From Hysterangium stoloniferum (Eukaryota; Basidiomycota; Agaricomycetes; Hysterangiales; Hysterangiaceae): 64,000 nucleotides of DNA. The stretch spans positions 658,501 to 722,500 of the forward strand of contig WHVD01000036.1 in the NCBI GenBank assembly GCA_015178975.1, in the 5' to 3' direction. Of the stretch, positions 1 to 12,938 are shown piece by piece (the first letter of the stretch is position 1; every line of letters starts with the position of its first letter). The notes beneath the pieces were generated by a model. That model did not search any database, was not told where the DNA came from, and saw nothing but the letters and a program-made list of their open reading frames with translations. The position numbers were made by a program, and so were the translations under genes.

Positions 1-1450
1 TGGAATTGAGAATCCTAAAGTATTTATGACAGAGGGAAATTTGAAACAAGCAGAACCAAGAGTCTAGATTGGGATAGGAAACAAAAAGAGGTCCTGATCT
101 TGGTTGGGCTTGATCAGGGGACAATATGAATACATGCAGTCAGTCTAATTGTAGCTGTGGATCAGGAGAACAATATGTGTGTGGTCAGTGGTCCAGTTGT
201 GGCCCAGTTGTGGCCATGTATGTGTGGTAAGATGGCCAGAATTACACTAATGGTACTAATCTATGATAACATCAATTAATCACTTTTTTTAAATCACAAT
301 TGTATTTGAAATTGTCAAATTTATTTTGTTAAATAAATATTTATTAAATATATTTTAAATACAGATGATGGAGCAACTAAAGTAGTAGGAGTAGTGAGAG
401 CAGTGGGAGAAAGATATTCATTCATGAGAGATGTTGTGAGTGCTTGCCATCTCTATAGTGCTCTGAGAGTATTTGAAACTGGGTGATGTTCTCTGAATAC
501 TCTGGTACCACTGGAGCCTCCTAGAAGCTCCAGAGCACATGCCCATTTTACTAATGTACCTGTTTCTCTTCTGTAGCAGAAGAGCATCAGACTCCCCAAC
601 CTAACAACAATGAGGAAAGTCTTTCCCACTCTTTTAAGCAGCCCAGTCTCATTCAATCCTGAGTTTCCCCTTCATATGAATCCTTTCCTTGTGTTTTGAT
701 GGGAAATCCTTTATGTCAATACTTTAAACTGGAGGGTGCTTGGAGGAATAGGGTAATGTGAGTTATATGAATAATATGAATTAGAAGCTCTCACATACCC
801 CACAACTTGCTCCATGTTGACAATTCTGAGTGTTTTTCAGGACATGATTTAACTCAGATACTTATGGAAATTTTATTAATTATTTACAATTCCATACTTT
901 TATATATTTTTGAATCCATTAAATATAAATAAGTCAGTCTATCTTTGCAACTGGCCCTGAATACTTACTTGCAGGGTAATAATAAAATCCTCAAACATTA
1001 TATCACCAGTCATATCTGTGTCTTAGAGTAGGATTTCACTCTTCCATAACTGCAGATGCCAATCAAATTGATAGTTATAGCAAATTTTTATTTGGAATAA
1101 TTGTTATTCAAGGGATGAATTCCAGCTTCCCCTCTTTGTTATAATTTACACTCAAATTACTATGAAGTCATTGTATCAACCAGGACCTTGTTCCATTATA
1201 CCCCCATCCCCTCATGTGGCTTTGTATATCCCTGCGGTGTCATATTGAGGACCTTTTCACATTCGGGGCCCCATTTATTCTCATTTATCATTCAAACTCG
1301 TACCCCTATTTCCGTCCTATTCCACTCACCTTTTTGTTATTGAATAATTTATGTAACTCAGAATTTCATTGTCCGCCCCCCATTGTTAAGGTTGGTACTC
1401 TCACCCAGCACCCCTGCGGTGAGACTTGACGCAAGTTTCACAAGGAGAAT
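1..1450. other. AT-rich gene-free stretch
   Basis: No convincing coding region on either strand. The sequence is AT-rich, CpG-poor and full of short stop-interrupted frames, like the repeat blocks further right. I see no LTR ends or inverted repeats that would name an element. Composition changes to a host-like pattern near 1450. Confidence 0.5.
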
Positions 1451-2622
1451 GAGACAACGTTTATCCCTCTGTAGGATTTCAGCTCATTCAATTTTCCTAT
1501 TTAATTCCTTTCCATTAGTGTTGTTTACCGACGAGGTGCACATAAACACATAAACACGCAGTACGTCTCCGTTTTCCCAGCTCTGATTTCGGGTGCGAGT
1601 CCCCAACTTGTTTTTTTCGTTTCAACACTCTGAATGTATATTATACAGCAGATATCGTCTAATTCAAGCATTTGAAGCGACTCGACTATCCACAGCTCAA
1701 CATGCTTCAAACGAAAACCGTACTCCAATGACTACGTGTAATCATCATTAGGCCTCGTGCGCACACCAAACACGGATATCTCTATGGAACCATACCTTCA
1801 TCTCATATTTAACACACCGCATTACCCACCCGCCCGCCCCCCGGTACTTCGGTCCCATTTTGTACTTGACCACCCACCTCCGATTCACGGCACTCTGTGT
1901 CCCCGTGCTAATGGGTCTCATGAGGCCGTTCGAGTTCTTAAATTTCTTTCTTTAATGGGTGGATGCGCTCGTAGCCCGTTTTCAGCGCAACGCCCCCGCG
2001 GCCCCCCAGCAACATCCCGCGAATGATCTCCCTTTCCCCGACTGCGTCATCCTCCTCCTCCTCCTCCTCCTCTTCTACATAATCCCGCGACGTACCGAAT
2101 TATATCAAACGGAAAGAAACACCATCATCGCCTTCGTTTAGTTCTTCCGGTGTGAAGAGTTGCTTTGGCAGAGCATGGGCGTTCGATCAAGGAGCTGCGG
2201 ACGGATGTTATGCTGATGCGGCTGGCCGCTGTCGATAGGGTTAGTAATGATAGATGGGTGCAGCGCAGGGCTTGTTGGATGTGATACTCTGTAGGAGCGA
2301 GAGGGGAAGAGTCAGTTTCCATTGCCATCCCTTTGCAAGGAGTATGTCGACATTGGCGTTAACAGCACCGTCGACGCTGGCGCACTGAGGGAAGACGCAC
2401 CTCGGGCCATATCCGCGACTGTCAAACACAAGGCGGTGTTGTCGAAATATATATCAGATCCTTCCCTAGATACAACCTCCCCGATCATGTAGGCCGTCGG
2501 CGGCGGAGGTGAGGTTGGGGTGAGCCCCCTTTGAAGCGGACCAGGACTGTGAATCATTGCGTTTCTTCACTTTTGTTCGAATGATGTCTTTCTGATTCCA
2601 GTCTTCTAGCTCAGACCTGTCA
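1451..2622. other. Host-like intergenic DNA with CCT microsatellite
   Basis: CpG-containing, mixed-composition DNA without a persuasive gene. A (CCT)n tract of about seven units lies at 2051-2072. Short overlapping frames exist on both strands but none shows domains or clean splice-site structure. Confidence 0.4.
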
Positions 2623-3171
2623 CTACTGCGAAATAGCCATCGTCATCCCACCAGTTGCCGTCGCCCCGAGCGCAATCGCAGCGCCGTCTCCGGGTGAGTC
2701 CATTCCTCTGCCTCCTTCGTCTGATCGGAGCGGGGGTGTAAAAATGGATATATCAGGACAATTTAAAGGACCGACGCCCATGCCATCTCCCCCCATGAAG
2801 AAAATCGGGGAAGCTGTCGTTGGCGGCCGTGTTTTGGAGGTGGGAGCTCCAATGAGGGAGACGGAGGCATCAGGTATGAATGTGGATGCTGGTGCGACTG
2901 GGATGAATGTGAGCAGTGAATTCGTCAGAGGAGGGATGTCGAAATGGCCTTGGAGCAAAACGATGGCAAGGGGAAAGTGTACGCGTGGTGTGACGGGGTG
3001 GACAAAGGATGAGGCGAAGAGGCTTGCCTCAGTGTAGAAGGAAGGGAGATTATCGACGTCTCTTAATTGACCGCGGCAGTAGAAGAAAAGCTCTTTTCTA
3101 ATATCGATGCCGTCCGGGGCCTGACTTTTTCTTATCTTTACGCCCTTCTTTGTTGCCGAGGCGTCGTACAA
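2623..3171 (-). CDS. Hypothetical protein, strand uncertain
   Basis: An open frame of 182 codons runs on the minus strand. It is rich in Pro, Thr, Ser and Gly towards its C-terminal end and shows no recognisable domain, signal peptide or membrane segment. A competing plus-strand frame of 97 codons (2744-3037) overlaps it completely, and another plus-strand frame (3150-3572) with one hydrophobic segment near its C-terminal third starts where this one begins. At most one of the three is likely to be real. Host-like composition is the only reason to list it; no family is recognised. Confidence 0.2.
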   Translation of the reverse strand: MYDASATKKGVKIRKSQAPDGIDIRKELFFYCRGQLRDVDNLPSFYTEASLFASSFVHPVTPRVHFPLAIVLLQGHFDIPPLTNSLLTFIPVAPASTFIPDASVSLIGAPTSKTRPPTTASPIFFMGGDGMGVGPLNCPDISIFTPPLRSDEGGRGMDSPGDGAAIALGATATGGMTMAISQ

Positions 3172-3572
3172 TTACTCCTCACCGAAGGCCCAGGCCACCA
3201 AAGACGTTCCCATTGGACTGCACACCCACGCCCCCGCTGATACCTCTGCAAAGTTGTCGTCATCTTCAGTCCAACCACAACTCTCTCGATCACTTCTCGC
3301 TCCCTGGCTTCAACAGACCCATTCACGCTCGCGTGTCTCCTGCTCCGAGAACAACACCCAGAACAACAACTATCGCTGGGGGACATCATTCCATCTATAC
3401 TAAAGCCAGCATAGTCCCATGTTGGCGCGGCCTATTGGTGTTCTTGATCGTCTGCACAACCGGAGCGTGTGTTTCGTTTTGCATTGGCGTGTCATTATGC
3501 ACTAATTTGATCTCGGCGTTAGACTGTCTGGAACACACTTTGAGTGAATTCGGTATATTCTCATATGTTTAA

Positions 3573-4402
3573 TTTACTGACTTGGATGTCTGTGTTAGAC
3601 TGATACGGGTTACCTTGAGATTGCTTCATCATTTCTTCAAGTTTCACTATGCTACCACTGGAAAACACGCTCATCCATCACAGTCTTCTCACGGCGCTTT
3701 GAGCCACATACCTCTCTTCTTCTTTGTTCTTTTCTTTCGTTGACATTATTTCGCCATTCGTTGTCTCGCTATATCATTGTCGTGAGCAAATATTTGATTG
3801 TTTCGGATATCCTTCCATATATATCAATCGCGGAAAAAGTCACTATGACACATATTCGCTGATAATATTACTACCAAAGTTATCCTTCAAAATACCTGCC
3901 CATGCGGACACTATTGTTCGGACGTGTACGCCTTAAAATGCAAATCACGTGTATTTATATTCGCGTTATGTAAGCCTGTATGGTTGCATAGAGCTCACAG
4001 AGCCCGGGAAAAAACTAGAGTCAAAGCAGGAGAAGAGAGGGTCAGGGTCCCAGGCAGAGTCCAGGCATAGGTCTCAATCCCAATTGGGAACAATGCTATT
4101 ACTTGACCTGCCCACCACCACAGATAGTTATGCTTTCCCCCACAATGTTCTCATGTTCTTTCGAAGAATGTGATGGCAGTTCTCAAACATGATCAAATGT
4201 TGATTGAACCTGCCGAGGTAGCATAAATGATTTTTTATATAACAATCGGTTGTTATTCAATTATAAGTAATCCTTCCAGATAATCCAAGTGCATAAGGTG
4301 AAGTAATCTACCCTATACTTTATTTTATTTTATATCAGCTCTGATACATTACCTTTTTTTTTTAACACACTAATTAGAGTGTATTTGTAGCTAATATGGG
4401 CA
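3573..4402. other. Gene-free stretch, partly repeat-like
   Basis: The first part is host-like intergenic DNA. From about 3940 the sequence becomes AT-rich and CpG-poor like the repeat blocks, which may mark an old insertion upstream of the kinase-like gene. No ends or target duplications are visible. Confidence 0.35.
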
Positions 4403-4806
4403 ATGGCATATTACGAAAATGATAATATGCTATTGGGATGCATCTCAAACAGGAGACATGATCTTCAGTTACTGTTAAGAAAAATTGATCGGCAATGTGT
4501 TCAGGCAGAGGACATAAGGTCACCCCGTTTTTTTCAAAATCGTTCGAAAAGTCCCTTCGATGGACTATGTATCCGCCTCAAAGAAGCGCTCGGTAAGTTG
4601 AAGCACGGACTTAGCGCTGAGAACTTCGCTTGCACACGTTTCGTGTTCCAGTCCTTGACCTTCCCCGTTATAATGTCACTTTTCAATTTGATTGTGAGTG
4701 TCCATGCTAAAATGGCTTTGCTTTATATCTGATTCCCCCGCAGGCACAGAATACCTTTTCATCTATAGAAATTGAGGGGCTGGTCAAAAAAAACGACCAA
4801 ATCGCT

Positions 4807-5817
4807 ATGCTAACCTGTCAAAGAGGTACCACACTTCCTGCCAACCTTCAGTACGACTCGTATGGCGAGGCTAGACCAGACGGCCTTTGGGTCCGCCCTC
4901 CATCCAATTTCCCAGCACCCAGCAATGGAACCCTCCGCGTCACTGTGAACGACCAACTTGGACAAGGACGAATCGGAACTGTCTATTCAGTAGATATTAA
5001 ATCCCCAAGGGATGGTCCACATATACCACCCCTTGTAATCAAATTATCTAACAGGTACCGTTCCCCCAAGCTGGCCCGCGAAGCCTGGTTTTACGAAGAG
5101 ATGGAACATCTTCAAGGTGTCTGCATCGCACGCTGCTATGGCTTTTTCCAAGTTGAATTGACCGAAGAATACGAAGTTCCAAATTGGCGTAGAATTTCTG
5201 AAGAGATCGCGGAGGAAGCTGATGAGGAGGAAAGGTGTTCTTTGAGAGACTCAGTTTGGTCGCAAGAAAGGGCTATATATATCGCTAAAGTTAAGGAGGA
5301 TACTCCAGATTCAGCTTCAAACAAGGTTATCGACACTTTTGAAGATTGGGAAGACCGAATGAATGAGGAACTCTCATGTTACACCCCAGATCCTGCTGCC
5401 CATCTCACTTTTGTTCGCAAACACCATCTGATATCCGTCCTTGTGCTTGAACGGCTGGGTGAACATATTCCCATCGGCATTCCGCTTGAAGGAATAAGGT
5501 GCGTTTTAGGATTATCCTGACATTATATTAACAATCTTATCCCACTCAGGCAGGATATCCATGACCTTTATGATGACTTAGGCAGACTAGGTATTGAGGC
5601 CGTAGACGTTCATTGGCGTAATATTCTCGAAGCATCTGGCACTTCGGAAAGACTAGTCTGTCCCTACCACGACCGTACGCATGCCTGGCGTTTAATCGAT
5701 TTCGACCTTGCAAAGAAGACAGACAAGCTTCCGGAGTGGACAGCATTATCCGCTCATTCTCTTCTAAAATTAATTTTTTTGAACTTAGTCGAAGGGACTG
5801 TGATTGGTTGGGATTGA
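4807..5817 (+). CDS. Protein kinase-like gene, two clear exons
   Basis: Exon 4807-5498 joins exon 5550-5817 across a 51-nt GT-AG intron (5499-5549), giving about 320 residues. A glycine loop reads LGQGRIGTVY, followed by the presumed ATP-anchoring Lys in LVIKLS and an acidic helix (AREAWFYEEMEHL). After the intron, DVHWRNIL stands where the catalytic loop Asp and Asn are expected, and RLIDFDLAKK stands where kinases have DFG. The fold therefore looks like the fungal kinase-like families common in Agaricomycetes, with HRD and DFG altered. Activity cannot be judged. The coding frame extends upstream from the ATG at 4807 to 4752 after a plausible acceptor, so more 5' exons (from about 4403) are possible, but the phases I tried do not join cleanly. 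Both neighbouring stretches lack partner genes. Confidence 0.7.
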
Positions 5818-7630
5818 ACGTATAATAATTATGATATAAGTTGTTTGGAGGAAACACAAGCTGCTTCGTATGTTGAATACCTTTTCTAAACACTTCAAAT
5901 TTCGGTTTCACATCACGTACCGGTGTGAGCTTAGAAAACGAAGCAACGCCTATGATGTAATATATTCATAGGCGCCGGATTTCAGGGCGTCTATGAAGAT
6001 ATTTCGATGTCAGACCCAACGCGTCGTTGTGTTGACTGGAACGGACTAATTTCATTAGACCGTGTCCTTGTAATTGAAATTTCTCCTCTTTTAAGCTCCC
6101 CCATCGTGGAACCAGCACCTGCCGCCTGTGTCTCTTGCTACCATCATCTGAGTGGGAGGTATTGCTCAGCGTTCCCTTGCGTAATTTTCTTTTTCACACC
6201 ATCCCACCATTTCCTGCTCCTTGATGGGCCTAAGTACTTCCCTGGTCTATTTATTTAATCATCCACACTGTGATGTTACATTGGATTCTATATCCATGCC
6301 CGCGTAGCCATTAGTTTGCGGCCACCACAGATCCTGAGGATTCAGCTGCACAAGAGTACGCCATCGGCACGGCAGGTTGTTTGAGATTTACCGCAGAGAC
6401 TTATATCCAAATTTCAACGTTGTCAGCTACAGTCATTAATCCGAAACCTCCTGCAAAGTGTGTTGTAACAACACCGTCATTCACATGTTCCTTCCATGAC
6501 TGCCACCCCTTGACGACTTCGATTTCGAACTTCCGCTCTCTGTTTTAACGGCTGACCGCTGTTACCGCACAGGTATACATATATTAGTTTGACCTGATAA
6601 TTTTCTTTGTCGATCTATAAATCTTCGGAGAAATAATACTACAGTTAAATAAATATTTCTTTACTGTTGACTGCGAACAAACACGATTAATTTTCCATAA
6701 CTCCTTCATGGAATCAGTGACACAAACAACGAAAAACACAACATAGAAGTTTCTGTTGGTCATGAATCAGGGCCTTGGACCGGTATGTGCCTAGTAATTC
6801 CCTGTTATTCAGAAACAAATAGTGCATCGATTCTCCTTTGAATGTACTATGCTGTTGAACTCAGAAGGAATGCATGACAAGAAATTAAAGGTCACAGTGC
6901 ACGAGTTGCGTGCTACCGCTGCTATAATACTCGGGTTCGTGAGGAATGCAGTGCTGCCAGTGTTATGACTGTCTCGTTATTTAACTTTTGTCAGTCAAAT
7001 GCAGCAGAATGTTAACATGTCCCGAAACGTCGCAGGAGAAGTATAGATTTGGGGTCTGGAACCGTTTGATTTTCATGTCTGCCATATTTCATAGAACCCA
7101 TCAATTTCTTTTATTGTTGCGGATTTACATATATTCGTTGCATAGAAAGAAATGACGATCCGGGTCATTTTTGTAACTTTTATTTTAAAAATCCTTCCAA
7201 TATGATCCTTTCCTTTAAAGCTACGTCAAGTTTTGTAGGACTCAATGGACTTAGTGTCGTTGAGTTGATCCATCGTTATTCTCATCTTTTTGATTTCTTC
7301 CAGACCTTTGTCTTGTGTTCTACTTAAAAATCTAATTTTACCACTCTAGAACCCTTCCGATATAAATATTCCGAATGAGAATAGCCGGCGTACTGCATTG
7401 TAAGGCTGTAAGCATCTGGAGGAGATTGCTGTCCATGCAAAGTTGATACTGTGGTAGAACTCACTAGGGATTGGGTCACAATGGGATATATCAGTCAAAG
7501 ACACTTGAGACAAGATTTGTGTGAAAAATACACACGCGATAAAGAAACGATGGCTTAGGACCAATTCGTATCCCAAGTAGACGAATGAGTAAAAAAAGGA
7601 CTCATGACGCCATTCAAGTTATATGTCTTT
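5818..7630. other. Host-like intergenic DNA
   Basis: About 1.8 kb between the convergent kinase-like and nuclease-like genes. A minus-strand frame at 7346-7576 with a hydrophobic start could be a 3' exon of the gene to its right, but no splice joins it convincingly. Otherwise nothing was recognised. Confidence 0.35.
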
Positions 7631-8871
7631 TCATCCCAAGCAGCAAAGTACAGGCCAAGAAGGACTTGGTGGACAGATGGATCCGTCCACTTCATGATGG
7701 ATGATATAGAGCATGGTGTCGCTTGGCTTATGAAAAACAAAGATCTGAGCTCCGTTGGTACAAATACCCCAACGGCGATTATTAAAACCAAGCTGTCCCC
7801 AGAGCTGCCATGTAAAATCTTTTCAACTAGTGTTAGGTTTATTTTGTGAACAAGTCTTACCTGTCTAACCAATTTGGTCATTCCGTTCTCCTCCCTCCAT
7901 CTGAAGTCTCCGGGGCTGGGAGCCACGGCGTTTCGGTCTGGCGTGGCCGTAGTTTTGGTAAATAACACATTAAAGTTATCACCCCCACCAAGTCTTCACT
8001 TCTAGGACCACACATTGCGACCCTGCCACAGGGGTTCCATTCAAGACGAAGTCTGGGATAGCAGCCTTATTCCCCGCTCTGGCAGCACAACTGCGACCCC
8101 ATTGAGGATAAAAAGTCCTATCAATATTCTTGTCGTTTTTGTTGTTGTATCTGGTCTCATTATTATTTAGTGGTACCGATAGCTTCGGATACACAACAAA
8201 TTTCATGTCTGACCTGCATTAGCAAACTCAATGGGTTCAACAATTGAGTGTATACTTCATCCTGCACTGAAGGCTCGCTTGTCATCTCTGGAGGTTGTCT
8301 TTGATGATGCCATTCGAACCATGAGGACAGTCTGTTGATAGAATCAGCTTGCTGTTGAAGGTTTGGGGGCTGCCTCTCCGTAGAGCGAGCCCACTTTCCA
8401 ACTGTTAAATTGTTGCGGCACTATATCCGGGCGACGCTTGGTTCTAATCGGCCAAGGAACATTGCCATCTGGTTTACTATACTCAACAAGGTAATCACAT
8501 AACATGTTGACGCGTTTTATGAAAGTTAGTTGGAGCTTTTTCGAGAGCTTCATTCCATCTTTTCCTGTTTCAGTGTGAGATGATGGGTCCGTTTTGAGAG
8601 TCGCAGCATATAACTCTATACATCGCAGCATCGCAGGGATTAATCCACTAACTGGTTTTGGGAATGGAAATTCGCGTGGCCAAGCTGTAGGCTTTTTGTC
8701 TGCCTTCAAATGTTCCGGCGTGGAATAAAGAAGGTGGGGAAGGTATAATATACTGACACCCTGCTGCAGTGGTTGGGTCTGCAGTTCTAGTTGCAGTTCT
8801 TGTGGTTCAACTTGACGTCTTCCCAATTCCCCCCCGCTGCGATATCCTTGATGAGTGCGTGGTCTGTACAT
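7631..8871 (-). pseudogene. PD-(D/E)XK nuclease-like fungal gene, frameshifted
   Basis: Read on the minus strand, the N-terminal part (8871 to about 8380) is a helical, Gln-rich region. The central part has a motif shaped like a PD-(D/E)XK nuclease core: IPDFVL, a short loop, then VLEVKTWW, placing Asp and ExK at the usual spacing. A 56-nt intron (GTAAG...GCAG) follows near 7860-7806, and the downstream exon continues with LWGQLGF and an aromatic-rich strand region, ending in a stop at 7631-7633. Two breaks are visible: a run of five C/G near 8366 and another near 7984 each put the reading frame out by +1, and shortening each run by one base would restore a continuous frame. A third join, near 8200, could not be resolved. 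Such proteins in Agaricomycetes are often of unknown function. Pseudogene or sequencing error are both possible. Confidence 0.55.
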
Positions 8872-10047
8872 AGTAGGATATGTTCAATCTATGGGTGTTG
8901 CTGTCTTCGTATTTGAGCAGTTGAAAAGAATTAATCATTACTCCTTGTGTCGCATTCAGTCATACTCTATCGGGGGACTATTATCAGCTGACATGTAAGA
9001 CATCCCCATGCATGTACATTCAATCGCAGCCAGAGATATCTACCCGATAAGATGCATGTGATACTATTGGAAATGTAACCTGTCCGATTACGGACTTCCT
9101 TCAGCGTCCAGACTTCTTGTACCTGAACCTTGTGTTTCGATGAGATTACTGTTGATTTTCAGTACTTATCAGCTAGAACACAACCTATTTATTACTTAAT
9201 CAACGTAAGAGCCACTATTATGGTTCGTTGCCACGTAGTACGTCAAAGTTTGTCGAATAGTTATGGTCTTCATGTACGTTATCCATATGTCCTGTAGATC
9301 ACTCATTATAGGTACAGGAGCTCTTAATAAGTGATTGACCACATCACTCCTATTTCCATTATAGAACTGCGTATAATTTAATCAATCCATATATCATCAA
9401 TGGGTTTTGAATATTGAAAGCTACATCAAGATATTCTCTGCACACTCTCTTTAGACCCTGTCACAAAGTTGTAAAGGGATACCTTGATAATTCCAAAAAT
9501 CTGTAAGTTTTGGGATGACTTGATGGATTCAGATATATACCAGATGCTGATAATCTCGGTCTTTGAGTACTCCAGTGAAAACATGATCATCCAATATCTG
9601 TGCATTTCAGCATCAACAAGACTCTCAAATTGATCTGTCAAATAATATTCTTTCAAACCCTTCACCTTTCTGGCAACCTGCCATCTGGTGCCTCTGACAC
9701 CAGCATCTCCAATGATGGTGTCCTGAGAACTCATACTCAAACTAATTCCTTTCTGGGTCACACTCTTCCATTACCATTCCAATGGCTCTCTGCGAATCTT
9801 TGCGAATCTTTGTCTCATTTATTTGTGGGATTCACTTTTCCTTTCAATTACTATTATTTTGTGTAATCTGTATATCCATCATTTGTTGATCCATTACTTA
9901 TTTTCTATATCTCACTCCTCGACCATTGTTTTTTTATTCTATTTCGGAATTCTGCCATGTTTTGTATCATTCTATTTCTCTGTATTAAGTTTTACAGTGC
10001 CTCATATCTCTTGAGCCTCCAGTAAAGGTAGCAGGGAGGATCATCTT
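8872..10047. other. Gene-free transition from host DNA to repeat block
   Basis: Host-like to about 9300, then AT-rich and CpG-poor. A minus-strand frame at 9426-9761 shows no recognisable domain. Nothing else can be supported. Confidence 0.4.
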
Positions 10048-10300
10048 CTAACTAATATATTTGGCATTTTTATCAGTATCCTCCCTTGTAAATGTATTAG
10101 TGACCTGGTTGTAGAGATCTTCATGTAGCCCTGGTTGATTGTCCCTCAAATATCTCAACCTACTCTGCTCTGTCACCAGCCATGCATCCACTAATGTACT
10201 ATTGGAATAGTATTTGGGCATAAAAAACTGATTTGGCTTCATTCTCTTTGAGAACTAGAAAATAAGCATAATACTCATCGCATGTTGAGTCACAGCTTTG
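10048..10300 (-). pseudogene. Helitron helicase N-terminal domain fragment
   Basis: The minus-strand translation contains a stretch resembling the Helitron_like_N domain: a VDAW segment, then an EQSRLRYLRDNQ segment and DLYNQV. This resembles the helicase-like N-terminal region of Helitron transposases, where a VDAY..E..RL..LR.NQ pattern is typical. Upstream (10300-10460) a stop-ridden frame continues the similarity weakly. No Rep His-hydrophobic-His motif or SF1 helicase motif was found nearby, so this is a fragment. Confidence rests on pattern memory only. Confidence 0.45.
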
Positions 10301-12938
10301 CACCTGTCATTGTGTTCATCACCTTGCTCTGCTGTATCACAAACCCTCCTGTCCCACAACTTTAATATTAACCAACCACACTAAGTATTAATATGGTGTA
10401 TTGTTACCTTTTGAGAGTTTAAACCATTGGGGAATGGAAAGTCTGGGAATAATTTATTTGAACTGGCTGGAACTGTCAATGGCTATCCAGACAGTGAACA
10501 ACAGTCATAGAGACTGACTGTGCAAGATGTTGACATTGCACATTGGGCCTACATTAATACAACTATCAATTCCTCATTACGGGCACGCTGTAACGCAAGC
10601 TTTGGTGTTAATTGAAAACCTTTTTCAAATTGAGTCACTGGGTCCAATTAGTCTTGCTGCCCGTGTTTTACCCACACTGATATTTGCTATTCATTCTATT
10701 CAACATTTTTTCTCACTTAAACTGTTTGGTTCCGAGCTGACATGTTTTCATTAATCTGGGTGCGACTCCCATGTGGGTTTGAGTATTGGAATCAATTTTA
10801 CAAATTGTAGCACTGTATATTGACTTGGGGACATTGCTTTCCCTCAACACATGGTGTTCTTTCATCAACCTTTCGTCGATTGTTTATTATAAATAGGATT
10901 TGGAAAGTCGATAAAGATAATACATTGGATGTGGTATGTATGCTTTCCACCGCCAGTGTGACTCCAACTGCACTTGAATGATCCTGCAAGTGCCAATGGC
11001 AGTAAGGCCTATGAAAAACACACATAAAGATTTCAGTTAGCCGGCATACAAGAATGATTATTTGTTGAATACCTTGAAGTGGCTGTGTCCTGAATGCAAT
11101 CAATCTCTGTTGGCCCATTCAGCAGATTATCAACTGAAGACCACCCACATGTACTGTCTGAGTACAAATGACATAGTGGGGTACATATTCGGCCCCAAAT
11201 AAGTGACAGATTCTTCTTGCAGGGAAGATCACTTACCCTGTGCATATTTGATATGTGGTGATGTGAGTACTATTAAGTCCACATTTGTCTGGTGATGCAA
11301 TTCTATTTTATGTGGCTGGGATTACAGGTCCTGATGCTGGGGTAACATATGTCCCATTGAGGTCTTTCAGAACAGCAAAATAAAGTGCAGAAAGGCATCT
11401 GCATTCGCCTTCCCACAGGATTGTGCAAGAAGCTCCCCATTTCATTGAGTTGTATCACGTGGGAGCATATGGTTCATTCACTTCATTTCAGCGTGATCCT
11501 GAGCTCTACGCTAGTTCTACAATATTCCAAGAAAGAAAATATATGCCTGTGCCAACAACAACTGTTGCATATGTCTAACCTTTCCACTGCTTTGTAACTG
11601 CTCCATGGACATACTCCATGAGGCACACCGAGGTTGTAGCAATTTGGGAAGGTTAATAATTGAGGTCAAATCTAGACAACATGTCTGTACCTTTGATGGC
11701 AATTTCCTAAACGGTCATCTCCATTTAGAATATCAGAATCAAGTCATTTCTTTTATTTCAAATCCAACCCAAAATGCTCAGAGAGTGATGTGCCCAGAAT
11801 GATGGAAGCTTTCAGAGGGCTGATAGGAGTCCAGAACACCTTGAGGCACAATGGAGGTGACAGCTCAGAATCAACCACCATGACTGCTGAACCCAAATGC
11901 ACCATTTACAATTAATATATATGTCCTGACAATTTATGTTCAATTGATTCAATGGATTGCGTTGGTAATGAAAATTCCCAGTGTGGAGCTGGTGAATAGT
12001 TGACATCCATGGTCAATCTAGTAAAAAGGTTTAGGAGAGCTGACTGCTAAGGACTTCTAAAAGTAGTGTTACTGGAAATTGTATTCATGAAATGCTCCCA
12101 CCATCACCACCATTTACCACTTGTCATGTGACCATCACCACCGCCACCATAACCTTCCTAGTTGACATCCTCAACATTATACTCCAGCTTTCAACACATA
12201 TCTTATAAGAAACAGGTGTCCAAACTAAGCAACAACCCCTCATCAAGGACAGATGTAACTGTAAGATAAAAATCCACTATACACCATTTATGAACACGAT
12301 GAGTCAGACAGACAAGATTGTCCTTTGAGTTGGGTACATAGAGGATGTTCTGCCAAGGCACATCCTGATGCCCTATCCCCATTTGGAAAAGGTGGCTAAA
12401 GGTTTCTATTAAGTCTCACCAAAGAGCTACCAAGCATTCATGGCCAGTATTTCCGGTGATAAGGAGTGAACTTACACACACTAGCAGGAAGGGGCATGCA
12501 TCTCGGAATGTGTTCGCCAGGCTTTCAAATACCAACACTGATAGCAGGTGGTGTTGTCCATTTTGTGAGATACCCTGAGTGGTTCTACTGTGAGGGTAAA
12601 TGCAGAGGACAAATTAGATCTCACAATATTAGAGAAATAAAATGAATGGAGCCCACAGATTTTGAATATTTTAATCCCTTGAATGCCATGTTTCTCTCCT
12701 GCACTTCCTATTTTGCATATGTCACACCTTTCTCTTTCTGCCTCATTATTACCAATTCAGTGGCATGTATGGCATCTTCCTGATTGACTTTATTCCAGCA
12801 AATAACTTCATACTGTTTGTGAAGTCGAATCTGGAAGATACATAATACTGTGCAACCATTATATTATGCCTTGGGAGGGGTATATACTATAAGTCATCTT
12901 AGGATTGTGTGTATTAACTGATGGACATGGGCCAGTAT
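10301..12938. other. AT-rich repeat-block DNA, unassigned
   Basis: About 2.6 kb with only short frames. Some minus-strand segments near 10800-11250 have plausible GT-AG boundaries and might be further Helitron debris, but no domain could be recognised. Confidence 0.35.

Noticed and set aside
3150-3572. 140-codon plus-strand ORF with one hydrophobic stretch
   Set aside because: Overlaps other frames on both strands, shows no domain, and the hydrophobic part is weak; mentioned only as an alternative.
4403-4732. ORF ahead of the kinase-like gene as its first exon
   Set aside because: It contains a likely intron (about 4592-4650), but the splice phases I tried gave stops before 4752, so it is left out of the call.
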